64,000 nucleotides of DNA from JAWOJB01 sp046484325 (lineage in GTDB: Bacteria; Actinomycetota; Acidimicrobiia; Spongiisociales; ZC4RG35). Position 1 is the first letter of the stretch; the number at the start of each line of letters is the position of its first letter. The position numbers were made by a program, and so were the translations under genes. Where the stretch lies: contig JAWOJB010000039.1 of the NCBI GenBank assembly GCA_046484325.1, positions 1 to 64,000 of the forward strand. The letters run 5' to 3'. The notes beneath the pieces were generated by a model. That model did not search any database, had not been told where the DNA came from, and saw only the letters and a program-made list of their open reading frames with translations. Below are positions 1 to 7,699 of this stretch, piece by piece.

Positions 1-372
1 GGCAAGATCATCGAGCCCGTCGTCGGGTGTCTCCAGCAGCGCATCGACCAGCACCACTCGCCGGGCCCAACCCGGATCGGCGGCTGCCGACGCAACAATC
101 GGACCCCCCAGCGAGTGACCGACCGCCACCTCCCAGCGGCGACCGAGCAGCAGCAGGTCGGCGGCCATGTCGGGGATCCGGTAGGTCTCGGTCCGGGGGG
201 AGCGGCCGTGGCCACGCAGGTCGGGCGCCACCACATGGAACCCAGCCGACGCCAGCCGGCTCGCCACCCGCCACCAGCATGCGCCGGCCGAGGTGAGCCC
301 GTGCACGAGCAGGGCCTTCCGGTCGGCGCCCGGGTTCCATTCGCTCAGGGCGAGGCGGACCGGCACTCCCAT
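1..372 (-). CDS. alpha/beta hydrolase, 3' part cut by window edge
   Basis: The first 124 residues of an alpha/beta-hydrolase-fold enzyme are visible and the rest lies beyond the left edge. An HG oxyanion motif (VHGLTSAG, residues 23-30) and a nucleophile elbow GHSLGG (85-90, Ser87) are in the usual order and spacing. The DLRGHGRS stretch (51-58) is typical of the family. The ATG at 372 is the only start that gives this frame a conventional N-terminus. It lies downstream of dnaB on the same strand but is separated from it by a hairpin (405-449), so it is probably a separate transcript. Substrate cannot be told from sequence. Confidence 0.8.
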   Translation of the reverse strand, partial: MGVPVRLALSEWNPGADRKALLVHGLTSAGACWWRVASRLASAGFHVVAPDLRGHGRSPRTETYRIPDMAADLLLLGRRWEVAVGHSLGGPIVASAAADPGWARRVVLVDALLETPDDGLDDLA

Positions 373-404
373 GGCCGGCGACGGTAGCCGCCATCCCGAC
401 ACTT

Positions 405-449
405 CATTGAGCAACCACGAGGCCCTGATGCGTGTCGTTGCTCAACGAA
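405..449 (-). terminator. intergenic hairpin, TTGAGCAAC family, copy 1
   Basis: Nine-base arms TTGAGCAAC and GTTGCTCAA, with an inner CACG/CGTG pairing, lie just past the dnaB stop. There is no T-run, so a classical Rho-independent mechanism is not supported, but the position after a gene end fits a transcription end or mRNA 3' stabiliser. Two further copies occur near the right edge of the window (62501-62539 and 63907-63950). Bases 405-424 match 63907-63926 at 19 of 20 positions. Confidence 0.55.
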
Positions 450-473
450 CCGGCGCCGGGCGGTCACTCCGCC

Positions 474-3095
474 TCAGGTGACGTCGCGACCCAGGTCCGA
501 GAAACGGGTGAACTCGGCCATGAACGTCATCTCCACCGAGCCGGTGGCGCCGGCCCGGTGCTTGGCCACCACCACCTCTGCGATGCCCTTCTTGTCGGAC
601 TGCTCGTTGTAGTACTCGTCCCGGTAGATGAACATCACGACGTCGCTGTCCTGCTCGATCGAGTTGTGGGCGACGACGCCGTTGGCGAGGAAGTTGTGGG
701 TGCCGGGGACCGTGGCATCGAACACGGGCTGCACGCCACGAGGCTCGATGGCCACCAGGCGGTCCCACAGCACGTCCGAGGTCGCCAGATCGTGCAGAGC
801 CTCGTCGCCGATCGCCTCCGCCAACCGTGCCATCCGGTCTCGGGAGAGACCCGATCGATAGAGGGTGCTGCCGGAGTACGACATCCCAAGGCGGTGAGCG
901 AGCTCGCGGGTGGTGATGCCGCTCTCGGGCAACGACTTGTGACGCACGAAGTCCCAGATGGCGGCCGGGATCACATCCACGTTGGGGTTGGACGTCGCAC
1001 GAGCACCGAGCACCGCTCGGATCGCCGCCTCCTGCGACGAGCGGGTACCGAACAGCCCAACGACGTCCAGGAACCTCAGCTGATCGTCACGACCGGAAAT
1101 GTCGACGCGGAACTGGGGTATCCCCTTTCGCTGGGCGACCCTCCGGAGCCGCGCCCGGAGGTCGATCCGGGCGAGCAGATCGGTCACGTCGCGAGCGAGT
1201 CGCTCGCTCGAGGTGGCGTAGTACACGCGAACCGAGCCGTTCGCCGCCACGGTGGCGGAACCGTCGGTGGCCCAGAGGTGTCGCAGGAACAAGGCGATGT
1301 CGGCCGGGGGAAGGGCGAGGACGAACTCGGGGACGAACTTCTCCAACGATCGACGGTCGAAAAGTCCCAGGTGGTCGAGCCACTCGCTGATCGGGTTCCG
1401 CACACCGCGGGTGAGGTGGCGGGCCGAGGTCAGATAGACCTGAGTCAATTTCCGCTCCGGCACGATCCTCGGTTCGACCTCGAACTCGGCCCGGGCGGTG
1501 GCGGCGACGACGGCGGCATTCGCCGCGTCCGTCGTCGTGTACTGCAAGGCATGTCTGGCCGGGTGGCATCCGTCGCCGATCAGGTGGGCGAGCAACACGA
1601 TCCGCTCGGGGCTCTCGTAGTCGGCGCCGGAAGGCGGGGGAACCCGCCGGGCGGTGGCGAGGTGGTCGCCGACCTCGAGCCTCTCGACCGGCCGCCACCC
1701 CTCGACCGTCAGGAAGGGATGGTTGGCACTGGCCGTGACCGTCCTCCCGGAGGCGAACCGGAGCTCGAACACCTTCTTCTCCCCGGACGGGAAGGCGCAG
1801 GAGATGGTGCCAGGGACGAGCCGAAGGCGCTCGTCGAGCGTCCACACGGGCACGTCGGTCTCCCCGCCTGCGGCGAGATCGCCGATGCGGACCCGCTCGT
1901 TGGTGTCGGCCCGAGTGACCAGGGTGTCGGCGACGAGACAACCGCTCTCTCGGAGGTCCGAGAGACGGGGGCGCTTGTCCTCCCGCATCTCCACCGAGCG
2001 GTTCAGCTGGGACACGGCGATGATCGGGACCTCGAGCTCCCTGGCGAGGTTCTTCAAAGACCGGGAGATCTCGGCGATCTCCTGCTGGCGGTTCTCACGG
2101 GACGAGCCTTGCATGAGCTGGAGGTAGTCGATCACGACGAGCGCGAGGCCGTGCTGGCGCTTCAGACGGCGGCACTTGGCCCTGATGTCGGTGACCGTCA
2201 GGTTGGCGGAGTCGTCGATGAATATCGGCGCCCTGTACATCTTCGAAGCGGCCTCGACCACCCTCGCCCACAGCGGGCCGAGCTGGCCGGAGCGCAACTT
2301 CATCGAGTCGACCCGCCCCACCGAGCAGAGAATCCGCTGGACGATCTCCTCCTTGGCCATCTCCAGGGAGAAAATGGCCACGGGCCCGCCCATGGCGGCG
2401 ACGTTCGTGGCGATGTTCGTGGTGAGAGCGCTCTTGCCCATCGACGGCCGGGCGGCGATCACCACGAGGTTGGCGGGCTGGAGCCCGGCGAGCTTGCGAT
2501 CGAGGTCACGGAACCCGGTCGAGAGGCCGGTGACCTCCGAGCCACGCGCCTCCAGCTCCTCGAGGTACTCGAGAACCGACTGGAACATCGGGCCCACCGG
2601 CTGCATCCCCTCGCCGACCCGCCGGCCCGCCACGCCGAGCACCGTCTGCTCCGAGCGGTCGAGCACGGCGGCTATCTCCTCGTCGAGTTCCATGGCGAAG
2701 TCGGTGATCACCGAGCCGACCCGGATGAGGCTCCGCCGCAGGGCATGCTCCTCGACGATGCCCGCGTAGTAGCCGACGTTGGAGGTCGAGGGGACCACGT
2801 CGAGCAGCCGGGTGACGTAACCAACGCCGCCCACCTTCTCGAGCATGCCGACCCGGCGGAGCTCCTCGGTGACGGTGACCGCGTCGATGGCCGTGTTGGC
2901 GTTGTAGAGATCGCGGACGGCACCGAAGATGGCCTGATGGGCTGGGACGTAGAAGTCCTCCGGCTCCAGCTTGTCCATCACCTCGTTGGCGGCGTCGAGC
3001 GACAGCAGCACCGCACCCAGCACCGACTCCTCGGCCTCCACCGAATGGGGCGGCACCCTGCCGGGCCCTCGGGAGCTCAGTCTGTCGGTGGTCAT
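474..3095 (-). CDS. dnaB: replicative DNA helicase DnaB with intein
   Basis: Replicative helicase that unwinds DNA ahead of the fork. The 873-residue product is about twice the usual length because of an intein at residues 386-811; removing it leaves 447 residues, a normal DnaB. The N-terminal domain covers roughly residues 15-115. The RecA-like domain has Walker A ARPSMGKS (215-222) and Walker B VVIDYLQL (320-327). The intein sits after RLSDLRESG and before SIEQDSD, inside the highly conserved C-terminal motif. The gene is last in the leftward rpsF-ssb-rpsR-rplI-dnaB group, 91 bases after rplI. A DciA-type DUF721 gene (45831-46154) is a likely helicase-loader partner. Confidence 0.97.
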   Translation of the reverse strand: MTTDRLSSRGPGRVPPHSVEAEESVLGAVLLSLDAANEVMDKLEPEDFYVPAHQAIFGAVRDLYNANTAIDAVTVTEELRRVGMLEKVGGVGYVTRLLDVVPSTSNVGYYAGIVEEHALRRSLIRVGSVITDFAMELDEEIAAVLDRSEQTVLGVAGRRVGEGMQPVGPMFQSVLEYLEELEARGSEVTGLSTGFRDLDRKLAGLQPANLVVIAARPSMGKSALTTNIATNVAAMGGPVAIFSLEMAKEEIVQRILCSVGRVDSMKLRSGQLGPLWARVVEAASKMYRAPIFIDDSANLTVTDIRAKCRRLKRQHGLALVVIDYLQLMQGSSRENRQQEIAEISRSLKNLARELEVPIIAVSQLNRSVEMREDKRPRLSDLRESGCLVADTLVTRADTNERVRIGDLAAGGETDVPVWTLDERLRLVPGTISCAFPSGEKKVFELRFASGRTVTASANHPFLTVEGWRPVERLEVGDHLATARRVPPPSGADYESPERIVLLAHLIGDGCHPARHALQYTTTDAANAAVVAATARAEFEVEPRIVPERKLTQVYLTSARHLTRGVRNPISEWLDHLGLFDRRSLEKFVPEFVLALPPADIALFLRHLWATDGSATVAANGSVRVYYATSSERLARDVTDLLARIDLRARLRRVAQRKGIPQFRVDISGRDDQLRFLDVVGLFGTRSSQEAAIRAVLGARATSNPNVDVIPAAIWDFVRHKSLPESGITTRELAHRLGMSYSGSTLYRSGLSRDRMARLAEAIGDEALHDLATSDVLWDRLVAIEPRGVQPVFDATVPGTHNFLANGVVAHNSIEQDSDVVMFIYRDEYYNEQSDKKGIAEVVVAKHRAGATGSVEMTFMAEFTRFSDLGRDVT
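663..1940 (-). other. DnaB intein with LAGLIDADG homing endonuclease
   Basis: In-frame insertion of 426 residues in DnaB (C386 to N811). Splicing residues all look intact: Cys at position 1, block B TASANHP (454-460), C-terminal VVAHN ending in His-Asn, and Ser as first residue of the C-extein. Two dodecapeptide motifs, LLAHLIGDGC (501-510) and FLRHLWATDG (603-612), indicate a LAGLIDADG endonuclease domain between the splicing halves. The insertion point (RESG before, SIEQD after) is the site used by the Synechocystis DnaB intein. Both splicing and endonuclease activity are predicted from motif retention, not shown. Confidence 0.95.
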
Positions 3096-3186
3096 CTCGA
3101 ATCCCCCACTGGGCGATGGGGAAGGCTACGGCGGCGACCCGGGACGCGGAAACCCTTCGTATCCCGGACCGTTCGTGCGGGCAACG

Positions 3187-3633
3187 TCAGGCCGGGATGA
3201 CGTCGATGGTCACCGGGAACTCGACCTCGGGATGGAGCCGGACCTGCACCTCGTGGAGCCCGATCGCCTTGATCGGGGAACGGAGGTCCAGGTGCTTGCG
3301 GGCAAGCTCGATGCCGGTGAACTTGCGGATCCCCTCGACCACGTCGGCGGCCCCGATCGACCCGTACAGCCGGCCCTCGTCGCCGGCCTGGGCGGCGATC
3401 ACCACCCGGGTACCGACGAGGGCGGTGGCGATGTTCTCCGCCTCCTCCTTGGCCCGGAGCTCCGCCTCCAGCCGGGTCGCCCGGAGACGCTCGGCGGTGA
3501 CGATGGCCGAATCGGTGGCCTTGATCGCCTTGTTCTTGGGGAGCAGGAAGTTGCGGGCGTACCCGTCGGCCACGTCGACGACGTCGCCACGGCCCCCGAG
3601 GTCCTTCACCGCCTCGAGCAGGATGAGCCTCAT
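3187..3633 (-). CDS. rplI: 50S ribosomal protein bL9
   Basis: Large-subunit ribosomal protein of 148 residues, the usual length. The N-terminal rRNA-binding domain starts [17 protein letters not shown] and contains the conserved [16 protein letters not shown] segment. A charged connecting helix (about residues 45-75) leads to the C-terminal domain. Its start overlaps the rpsR stop by four bases (ATGA), so translation is probably coupled. It lies between rpsR and dnaB in the conserved actinobacterial order. Confidence 0.97.
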   Translation of the reverse strand: MRLILLEAVKDLGGRGDVVDVADGYARNFLLPKNKAIKATDSAIVTAERLRATRLEAELRAKEEAENIATALVGTRVVIAAQAGDEGRLYGSIGAADVVEGIRKFTGIELARKHLDLRSPIKAIGLHEVQVRLHPEVEFPVTIDVIPA

Positions 3634-3905
3634 CGGTTCCCCACGTAGGGCAGCAGCGCCATCTCGCGGGCGGTCTTGATGGCCGTGGCCACCTCGCGTT
3701 GGTGGCGAGGGCAGGTCCCGGTCACCCGGCGCGGCCGGATCTTGGCGCGATCGGACATGTACTTGCGGAGGACCCCGAGGTCCTTGTAGTCGATGTACTC
3801 GACCCTCTCGTCGCAGAAGGCGCAGCGCTTCGGACGGGTCCGGCGAAGACCGGCCTCCTGGCGGCGGCGCCCACGACGGGGTCGCTGTTGTGCGGCACGA
3901 GCCAT
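3630..3905 (-). CDS. rpsR: 30S ribosomal protein bS18, zinc-ribbon form
   Basis: Small-subunit protein of 91 residues that pairs with S6 on 16S rRNA. Start chosen at the ATG at 3905, preceded by a GAGAGAGGA ribosome-binding site; a longer in-frame extension upstream is low-complexity and overlaps ssb. Cys28, Cys31, Cys65 and His68 (CAFC and TCPRH) form a complete zinc-binding set, so this is the zinc-dependent paralogue type. In actinobacteria zinc-independent S18 copies are often Zur-controlled elsewhere; none is seen here. Confidence 0.96.
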   Translation of the reverse strand: MARAAQQRPRRGRRRQEAGLRRTRPKRCAFCDERVEYIDYKDLGVLRKYMSDRAKIRPRRVTGTCPRHQREVATAIKTAREMALLPYVGNR

Positions 3906-3921
3906 GTGATGCGATCCTCTC

Positions 3922-4404
3922 TCAGAACGGTGCTTCGTCGGGTCCGTAGTCGTCGCGGGCCACCGGGGCCGGCGGTACGCCGCCGCCGCCGCCACCGCCA
4001 CCACCGCCACCGCCACCACCGCGCGAGCCGCCGGCCCAGTCGTCGCTCCGAGGCGTGCGGGTGACGCTGGCCGTGGCGAATCGGAGACTCGGGCCGATCT
4101 CGTCGATTGCCACCTCGACCACCGAGCGCTTCTCGCCCTCCTGGGTCTCCCACGAGCGCTGCTCCAGGCGCCCGGTGAGGATCACGCGGGCACCCTTCTG
4201 CAGGCTCTCGGCGACGCTCTCGGCCTGCTCGCGCCACACCGTGCCGCTGAAGTAGCCGGTGTCCTCCTGCCACTCGCCGTTGTTGTCGCGCCAGCGCCGA
4301 TTCACGGCGACCCGCAGGCGAGCCATGGGCACCCCGGCCGGGGTGAACCGGAGTTCGGGGTCGTCGACCAGGTTGCCGACGAGAACGATCGAATTGGTGG
4401 CCAT
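3922..4404 (-). CDS. ssb: single-stranded DNA-binding protein
   Basis: Protects single-stranded DNA at forks and recruits repair partners. The OB-fold covers residues 1 to about 110 (starts [20 protein letters not shown]). A flexible tail follows with 14 consecutive glycines (129-142), and the acidic partner-binding tip ends in DEAPF, slightly different from the common DDIPF. Length is 160 residues. It sits between rpsF and rpsR, 16 bases before rpsR and 56 bases after rpsF, within one leftward unit. Confidence 0.96.
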   Translation of the reverse strand: MATNSIVLVGNLVDDPELRFTPAGVPMARLRVAVNRRWRDNNGEWQEDTGYFSGTVWREQAESVAESLQKGARVILTGRLEQRSWETQEGEKRSVVEVAIDEIGPSLRFATASVTRTPRSDDWAGGSRGGGGGGGGGGGGGGVPPAPVARDDYGPDEAPF

Positions 4405-4460
4405 CTCTGCTCCTCTCCTCGAGCCTCACCGCACTCTGGCGGTGGCGTATGACACTTCTC

Positions 4461-4748
4461 TCAGGGGCCCGGCCGAACCACCTTGTGCCGGACGACCTCA
4501 TCGGCGAGCGACAGCACCCGATCGAGCTCGGCCACCGCCTCGGCCTCGGCCTGGAAGGTGATCACCGAGTAGAACCCCTCGGTCAGGTGGTCGATCTCGT
4601 AGGCGAAGCGGCGCTTGCCCCAGATGTCGGCATTCTGCACGGTGGCCCCGTGCTCGCCCAGGAGGGCCTCGATCCCGGCGACCTTGGAGCGGAATTCGTC
4701 CTCGGCCAGATCGGGCCGGTGGATGGTCATCACTTCGTAGAGGCGCAT
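4461..4748 (-). CDS. rpsF: 30S ribosomal protein bS6
   Basis: Small-subunit protein of 95 residues and binding partner of S18. It starts MRLYEVMTIHRPDL and contains the conserved WGKRRFAYEIDHLTEGFY segment. The ATG at 4748 follows a strong AAGGAGGAG ribosome-binding site. It is first in the rpsF-ssb-rpsR-rplI-dnaB group, downstream of a promoter candidate (4855-4883) and of leader hairpins (4766-4799). Confidence 0.97.
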   Translation of the reverse strand: MRLYEVMTIHRPDLAEDEFRSKVAGIEALLGEHGATVQNADIWGKRRFAYEIDHLTEGFYSVITFQAEAEAVAELDRVLSLADEVVRHKVVRPGP

Positions 4749-4765
4749 CGTTCTCCTCCTTCGGA

Positions 4766-4799
4766 CGTCCGGTCGACGGACGGCCCCGCCTCTCGGCGG
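4766..4799 (-). promoter_or_regulatory. rpsF leader hairpins, possible S6:S18 control site
   Basis: Two compact hairpins lie between the promoter and the rpsF ribosome-binding site. One has CCGCC/GGCGG arms closed by a GAGA tetraloop in the RNA (4786-4799); the other has CGTCCG/CGGACG arms with a 5-base loop (4766-4782), about ten bases before the Shine-Dalgarno sequence. Leaders of rpsF operons in several phyla bind the S6:S18 complex for feedback. This one is only suggestive: I did not match the conserved bulge motif with certainty. Confidence 0.35.
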
Positions 4800-4854
4800 A
4801 GCAGGTGGCCCGGTGGGGACGTGCGCGCGTCCGGCACCGGAGGAATGGGACGGC

Positions 4855-4883
4855 AGTGTACCCCACGTGCGACGGGGCGTCAT
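4855..4883 (-). promoter_or_regulatory. sigma70-type promoter candidate for rpsF operon
   Basis: Reading leftward, an ATGACG -35 element is followed by a 17-base spacer and a TACACT -10 element. Each element matches the consensus at four of six positions. It overlaps the 3' end of the DUF192 gene and lies about 107 bases before the rpsF start. No better promoter is visible in the 131-base gap. Confidence 0.45.
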
Positions 4884-5344
4884 CCGCCGACGACGATGCT
4901 CGCCCCCAACGGGTACCGGTCGAACGAACCCGGCGGCGCCTCCACCGCCCAGCGGACGGCTCCCGCCGACGGGTAGGCCGGGCAGGGCTCCTCGGTGCAC
5001 GGCACCATGGCCACGATCTCGGTGAGGCGCCCGTCGCCGTCGAAGAATGCGACGTCGAGGGGGATGAGGGTGTTGCGCATCGTGAAGGCACGGGGCTCCG
5101 CCTCTGGCCACACGAACAGCATCCCGTCGAGATCCCCGAGGTCGGAAACCTCCATCAGGCCGCGGGCGCGGGCGTCGAAGCCCTCGGCCACGGCCACCGT
5201 CCACGGCTCGGCGGCGATCGTGATCGACGCCACGGGGAAGCCGCGCACGTCACCCGTGTCGGGTGCCGGCGGCACGGTCTGGGTGGTGGCGGGGGCGACG
5301 GAGGTGGTCGTCGACGTCGGTGCGGCGGTCGTGGTGACCTCCAT
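4880..5344 (-). CDS. DUF192 family protein, probable lipoprotein
   Basis: DUF192 domain (about residues 35-154) with the family core LMEVSDLGDLDGMLFVWP, the FTMRNTLIPLDVAFFD segment and the closing AVEAPPGSFDRYPLG. Function of the family is unknown. From the ATG at 5344 a Thr-rich linker precedes the domain. However, the same frame upstream reads a perfect lipoprotein signal, RRLGLLLSLLAAC, with Cys at 5378-5380, and no ATG, GTG or TTG precedes it. An ATC at 5419, overlapping the panB 3' end, would be the natural start. The true N-terminus is therefore uncertain. Confidence 0.8.
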   Translation of the reverse strand: MEVTTTAAPTSTTTSVAPATTQTVPPAPDTGDVRGFPVASITIAAEPWTVAVAEGFDARARGLMEVSDLGDLDGMLFVWPEAEPRAFTMRNTLIPLDVAFFDGDGRLTEIVAMVPCTEEPCPAYPSAGAVRWAVEAPPGSFDRYPLGASIVVGG

Positions 5345-5394
5345 CCCGGGCGGCGGCGCCGTCTCACCCGGGATGGAGCAGGCCGCCAGCAGGC

Positions 5395-6255
5395 TCAGGA
5401 GGAGACCAAGGCGTCGGATGGGAACGTCCCCAGTAGCGATTCGGCGACCTCGTCGCGCAGGTGGTAGGACTCGTCCTCGCCCGGGAAGGCACCCGTCCGG
5501 ACGTCGTCCGCATACCGTCGCAGGGCGTCCACCGCCCGCGACCGGAGGTCGTCGTACCTGCGTACGAACTTGGGGTACGTGCCGAAGCCGAGGCCCAGCA
5601 GGTCGTGGATCACCAGGACCTGCCCGTCGGTCCCCGAGCCCGCCCCGATACCGATCGTTGGCACCGGCACCTCACGGGTGATGACCTCGGCCAGGAGGTC
5701 GGGCACCCCTTCCAGGACGATGGCGAACACGCCCGCTTCGACCAGGAGCCGGGCGTCCTCCATGATCTCCCTTGCCGCATCGAGACCTCTGCCCTGCACC
5801 TTGTAGCCCCCCATGGCATGGACCGACTGGGGCGTCAACCCGAGGTGGCCCATCACGGGGATCTCGGCGTCGACGATGTGCCGGATGGCGGCCACCCGCT
5901 TGCGCCCACCCTCCAGCTTGACGGCCTCCCCACCCGCCCTCACGAGCCGGGCGGCGTTGCCCACCGTCTCCTCGGGCGAGACGTGGTAGCTCATCCACGG
6001 CATGTCGACCACCACGAGGGAGTGAGGCCGGGCCCGCCGGACCGCGGCGGCGTGGATCGCCATCAGATCGACATCGACCGAGAGGGTGTCCTCGAAGCCG
6101 TGGACCACGTTGCCCACCGAGTCCCCGACCAGGATGACATCGATGCCGGCCTCCGACGCGAGGCGGGCGGTGGGATGGTCGTAGGCGGTGACCATCGTGA
6201 TCTTGTCGCCACCCTTGCGGGCGCGAACCGCGGGGACGGTGACCTTGTCGGTCAT
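5395..6255 (-). CDS. panB: 3-methyl-2-oxobutanoate hydroxymethyltransferase
   Basis: Cytoplasmic enzyme of pantothenate synthesis that transfers a hydroxymethyl group from methylene-tetrahydrofolate to 2-oxoisovalerate. The 286-residue TIM barrel has the conserved TAYDHPTARL, VGDSVGNVVHG, GHLGLTPQSVH and GIGAGSGTDGQVLV motifs. Start at the ATG at 6255 is supported by a GAGAGGAG ribosome-binding site; the frame stays open far upstream but that part is out of character. No panC or panD is adjacent. It is divergent from the flavin-binding-like gene at 6404. Confidence 0.95.
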   Translation of the reverse strand: MTDKVTVPAVRARKGGDKITMVTAYDHPTARLASEAGIDVILVGDSVGNVVHGFEDTLSVDVDLMAIHAAAVRRARPHSLVVVDMPWMSYHVSPEETVGNAARLVRAGGEAVKLEGGRKRVAAIRHIVDAEIPVMGHLGLTPQSVHAMGGYKVQGRGLDAAREIMEDARLLVEAGVFAIVLEGVPDLLAEVITREVPVPTIGIGAGSGTDGQVLVIHDLLGLGFGTYPKFVRRYDDLRSRAVDALRRYADDVRTGAFPGEDESYHLRDEVAESLLGTFPSDALVSS

Positions 6256-6403
6256 CGGGGCTCCTCTCTCCCCACCACGACGGGTTGGGGGATGGTGGAC
6301 CAGGGCAATGCCTGATGAGCCTCGGCCGCCGCCAGGGGTCGCCCGTGCTCGTGACAACGGCACAATGCTACCCGGCCCGGCCACCAATCGACGAGGAGGG
6401 GAC

Positions 6404-6865
6404 ATGGCCCGCAGGGACACGAGCATGACCGCGTCCGAGGTGGCCGAGACCCTCGCCGAGGCCCGCAACCTGCAGGTCGCGACGCTCGATCTGGATGGTT
6501 GGCCGCATCTGACCACGCTCTGGTTCACGGTGCTCGACGGGCTCGTCACGTTCCGATCGTTCAGGAAGAGCCGGCGGATCGGCAACCTCGAACGCGATCC
6601 CCGCATCACCGTGCTGGCCGAGTTGGGTCACGGCTACGACGAACTGCGCGGCGTCATGATCCAGGGACGGGCCAGGCTCGTCTCCGACGAGGACGTGGTG
6701 CTCGACGTCTATGCCGCCGTGCTCGCCCGGATGCAGGGGGTACCGGCCGACCGGGCCACCGCCGAGGCGCTGTTCGGGCGTTTCGCAGGGAAGAACACCG
6801 TGGTGCAGGTCGAGCCGGTCCGCATCGTCTCGTGGGACCACCGCAAGCTGGGTGGCGCCTACTGA
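6404..6865 (+). CDS. pyridoxamine 5'-phosphate oxidase-like / F420-type split-barrel protein
   Basis: A 153-residue split beta-barrel flavin-binding family member. It starts MARRDTSMTASEVAETLAEA after a GAGGAGGGG ribosome-binding site. The core LQVATLDLDGWPHLTTLWF and the KSRRIGNLERDPRITVL segment are typical of actinobacterial PPOX-class and F420-dependent reductases. Which cofactor it binds cannot be decided here. It stands alone between panB (divergent) and a lipoprotein gene (convergent, three bases apart). Confidence 0.8.
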   Translation: MARRDTSMTASEVAETLAEARNLQVATLDLDGWPHLTTLWFTVLDGLVTFRSFRKSRRIGNLERDPRITVLAELGHGYDELRGVMIQGRARLVSDEDVVLDVYAAVLARMQGVPADRATAEALFGRFAGKNTVVQVEPVRIVSWDHRKLGGAY

Positions 6866-6868
6866 CCC

Positions 6869-7288
6869 TCAGGTCTCGCAGGAGACCTCGGCTCGAGGCC
6901 GCTGTTCGGCTCGACCGTCCTCCCTCGAGATGAAGAGGTAGTCCTCGATTTCCACCTCGATCACGTGGATCTCCCGGCCCTGGTGGGTGATGCCCGTCGC
7001 CACCGCCTCGGCCGGCAGGGCATCGAGCAGCCGGTACTCCAGCACCCGGCTGCCGTCGAGCGACCGGAGCTCGCCGAGTTGGCCGAGAGGGTCGCGGGCG
7101 TACTGCCTGCCGAGGTATCGGATGAAGACCACGTCCTCCTGGTCGCACTGGGCGAGCCCGGGGAACTCGAGCACCAGGCTCCCGGGAACCCGGTCACCCG
7201 AGGGTGACAGCCACGGCCCGTACTCCGAGAACGAGCAGCCGGCTGCCAGCACCGCCACCAGCAGCCCGGCGGCGACCACCCGGCTCAC
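6869..7288 (-). CDS. small lipoprotein of unknown function
   Basis: A 139-residue secreted lipoprotein. The GTG at 7288 gives MSRVVAAGLLVAVLAAGC, a clear signal peptide with a lipobox Cys at position 18. The mature part is not recognised; it is mixed alpha/beta in character with a charged C-terminus. The start overlaps the stop of the upstream membrane-protein gene (GTGA), so the two are translationally coupled and may act together at the membrane. Confidence 0.7.
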   Translation of the reverse strand: MSRVVAAGLLVAVLAAGCSFSEYGPWLSPSGDRVPGSLVLEFPGLAQCDQEDVVFIRYLGRQYARDPLGQLGELRSLDGSRVLEYRLLDALPAEAVATGITHQGREIHVIEVEIEDYLFISREDGRAEQRPRAEVSCET

Positions 7289-7677
7289 CGGAACCAGGGG
7301 ATGCCCGCCAGGACCAGGATCAGCCCCGCCAGGTAGGAGATGGCCACGACGAGGTGCGGTCGCCCGGTCGTCGCCTTGCGGGCACGTCCCAGGCCGGCAT
7401 GGATGACCCCCACCGCCGCCAGCATCGCCACGGGGTGGACGAACCCGAAGAAGGCGTTGCCCGACCAGGCCTGCGTGCCGAGCCAGACCACGATCCCGAG
7501 GGCGATCTGGATGTCGACGGCCACCGCGGCGAGCGAGTACGGGCGGTCCGCCCCGTCCGTCCATGCGGTACTGGAGCCGTGACGGACGAAGGCCAGCACG
7601 ATCGACCCGATCAGGCCGACCAGGACGACCCACCGGAGCCACGAGTGGATCTGGACGAGGATCTCCATCAGCGGCAT
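7285..7677 (-). CDS. four-helix integral membrane protein, unknown function
   Basis: A 130-residue hydrophobic protein with about four transmembrane segments. Histidines at the head (IHSWLRWVVL), in the middle (GFVHPVAML, GVIHAGLG) and near the end (GRPHLVV) are placed as they are in small heme-binding membrane proteins, but no family is recognised. It is coupled to the downstream lipoprotein gene by a GTGA overlap. Confidence 0.65.
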   Translation of the reverse strand: MPLMEILVQIHSWLRWVVLVGLIGSIVLAFVRHGSSTAWTDGADRPYSLAAVAVDIQIALGIVVWLGTQAWSGNAFFGFVHPVAMLAAVGVIHAGLGRARKATTGRPHLVVAISYLAGLILVLAGIPWFR

Positions 7678-7699
7678 TCAACCTCCTCGGCGGCGTTGC

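Noticed and set aside
432..3200. Long rightward open frame of over 900 codons opposite dnaB and its intein
   Set aside because: It is exactly antisense to a certain gene, has no domain motif, and is rich in Gly/Arg/Val/Asp as expected for the mirror frame of high-GC coding DNA.
3975..4025. CCGCCACCG-type triplet repeats resembling a short tandem array
   Set aside because: They encode the 14-glycine linker of SSB in frame, so they are coding low complexity and not a separate repeat element.
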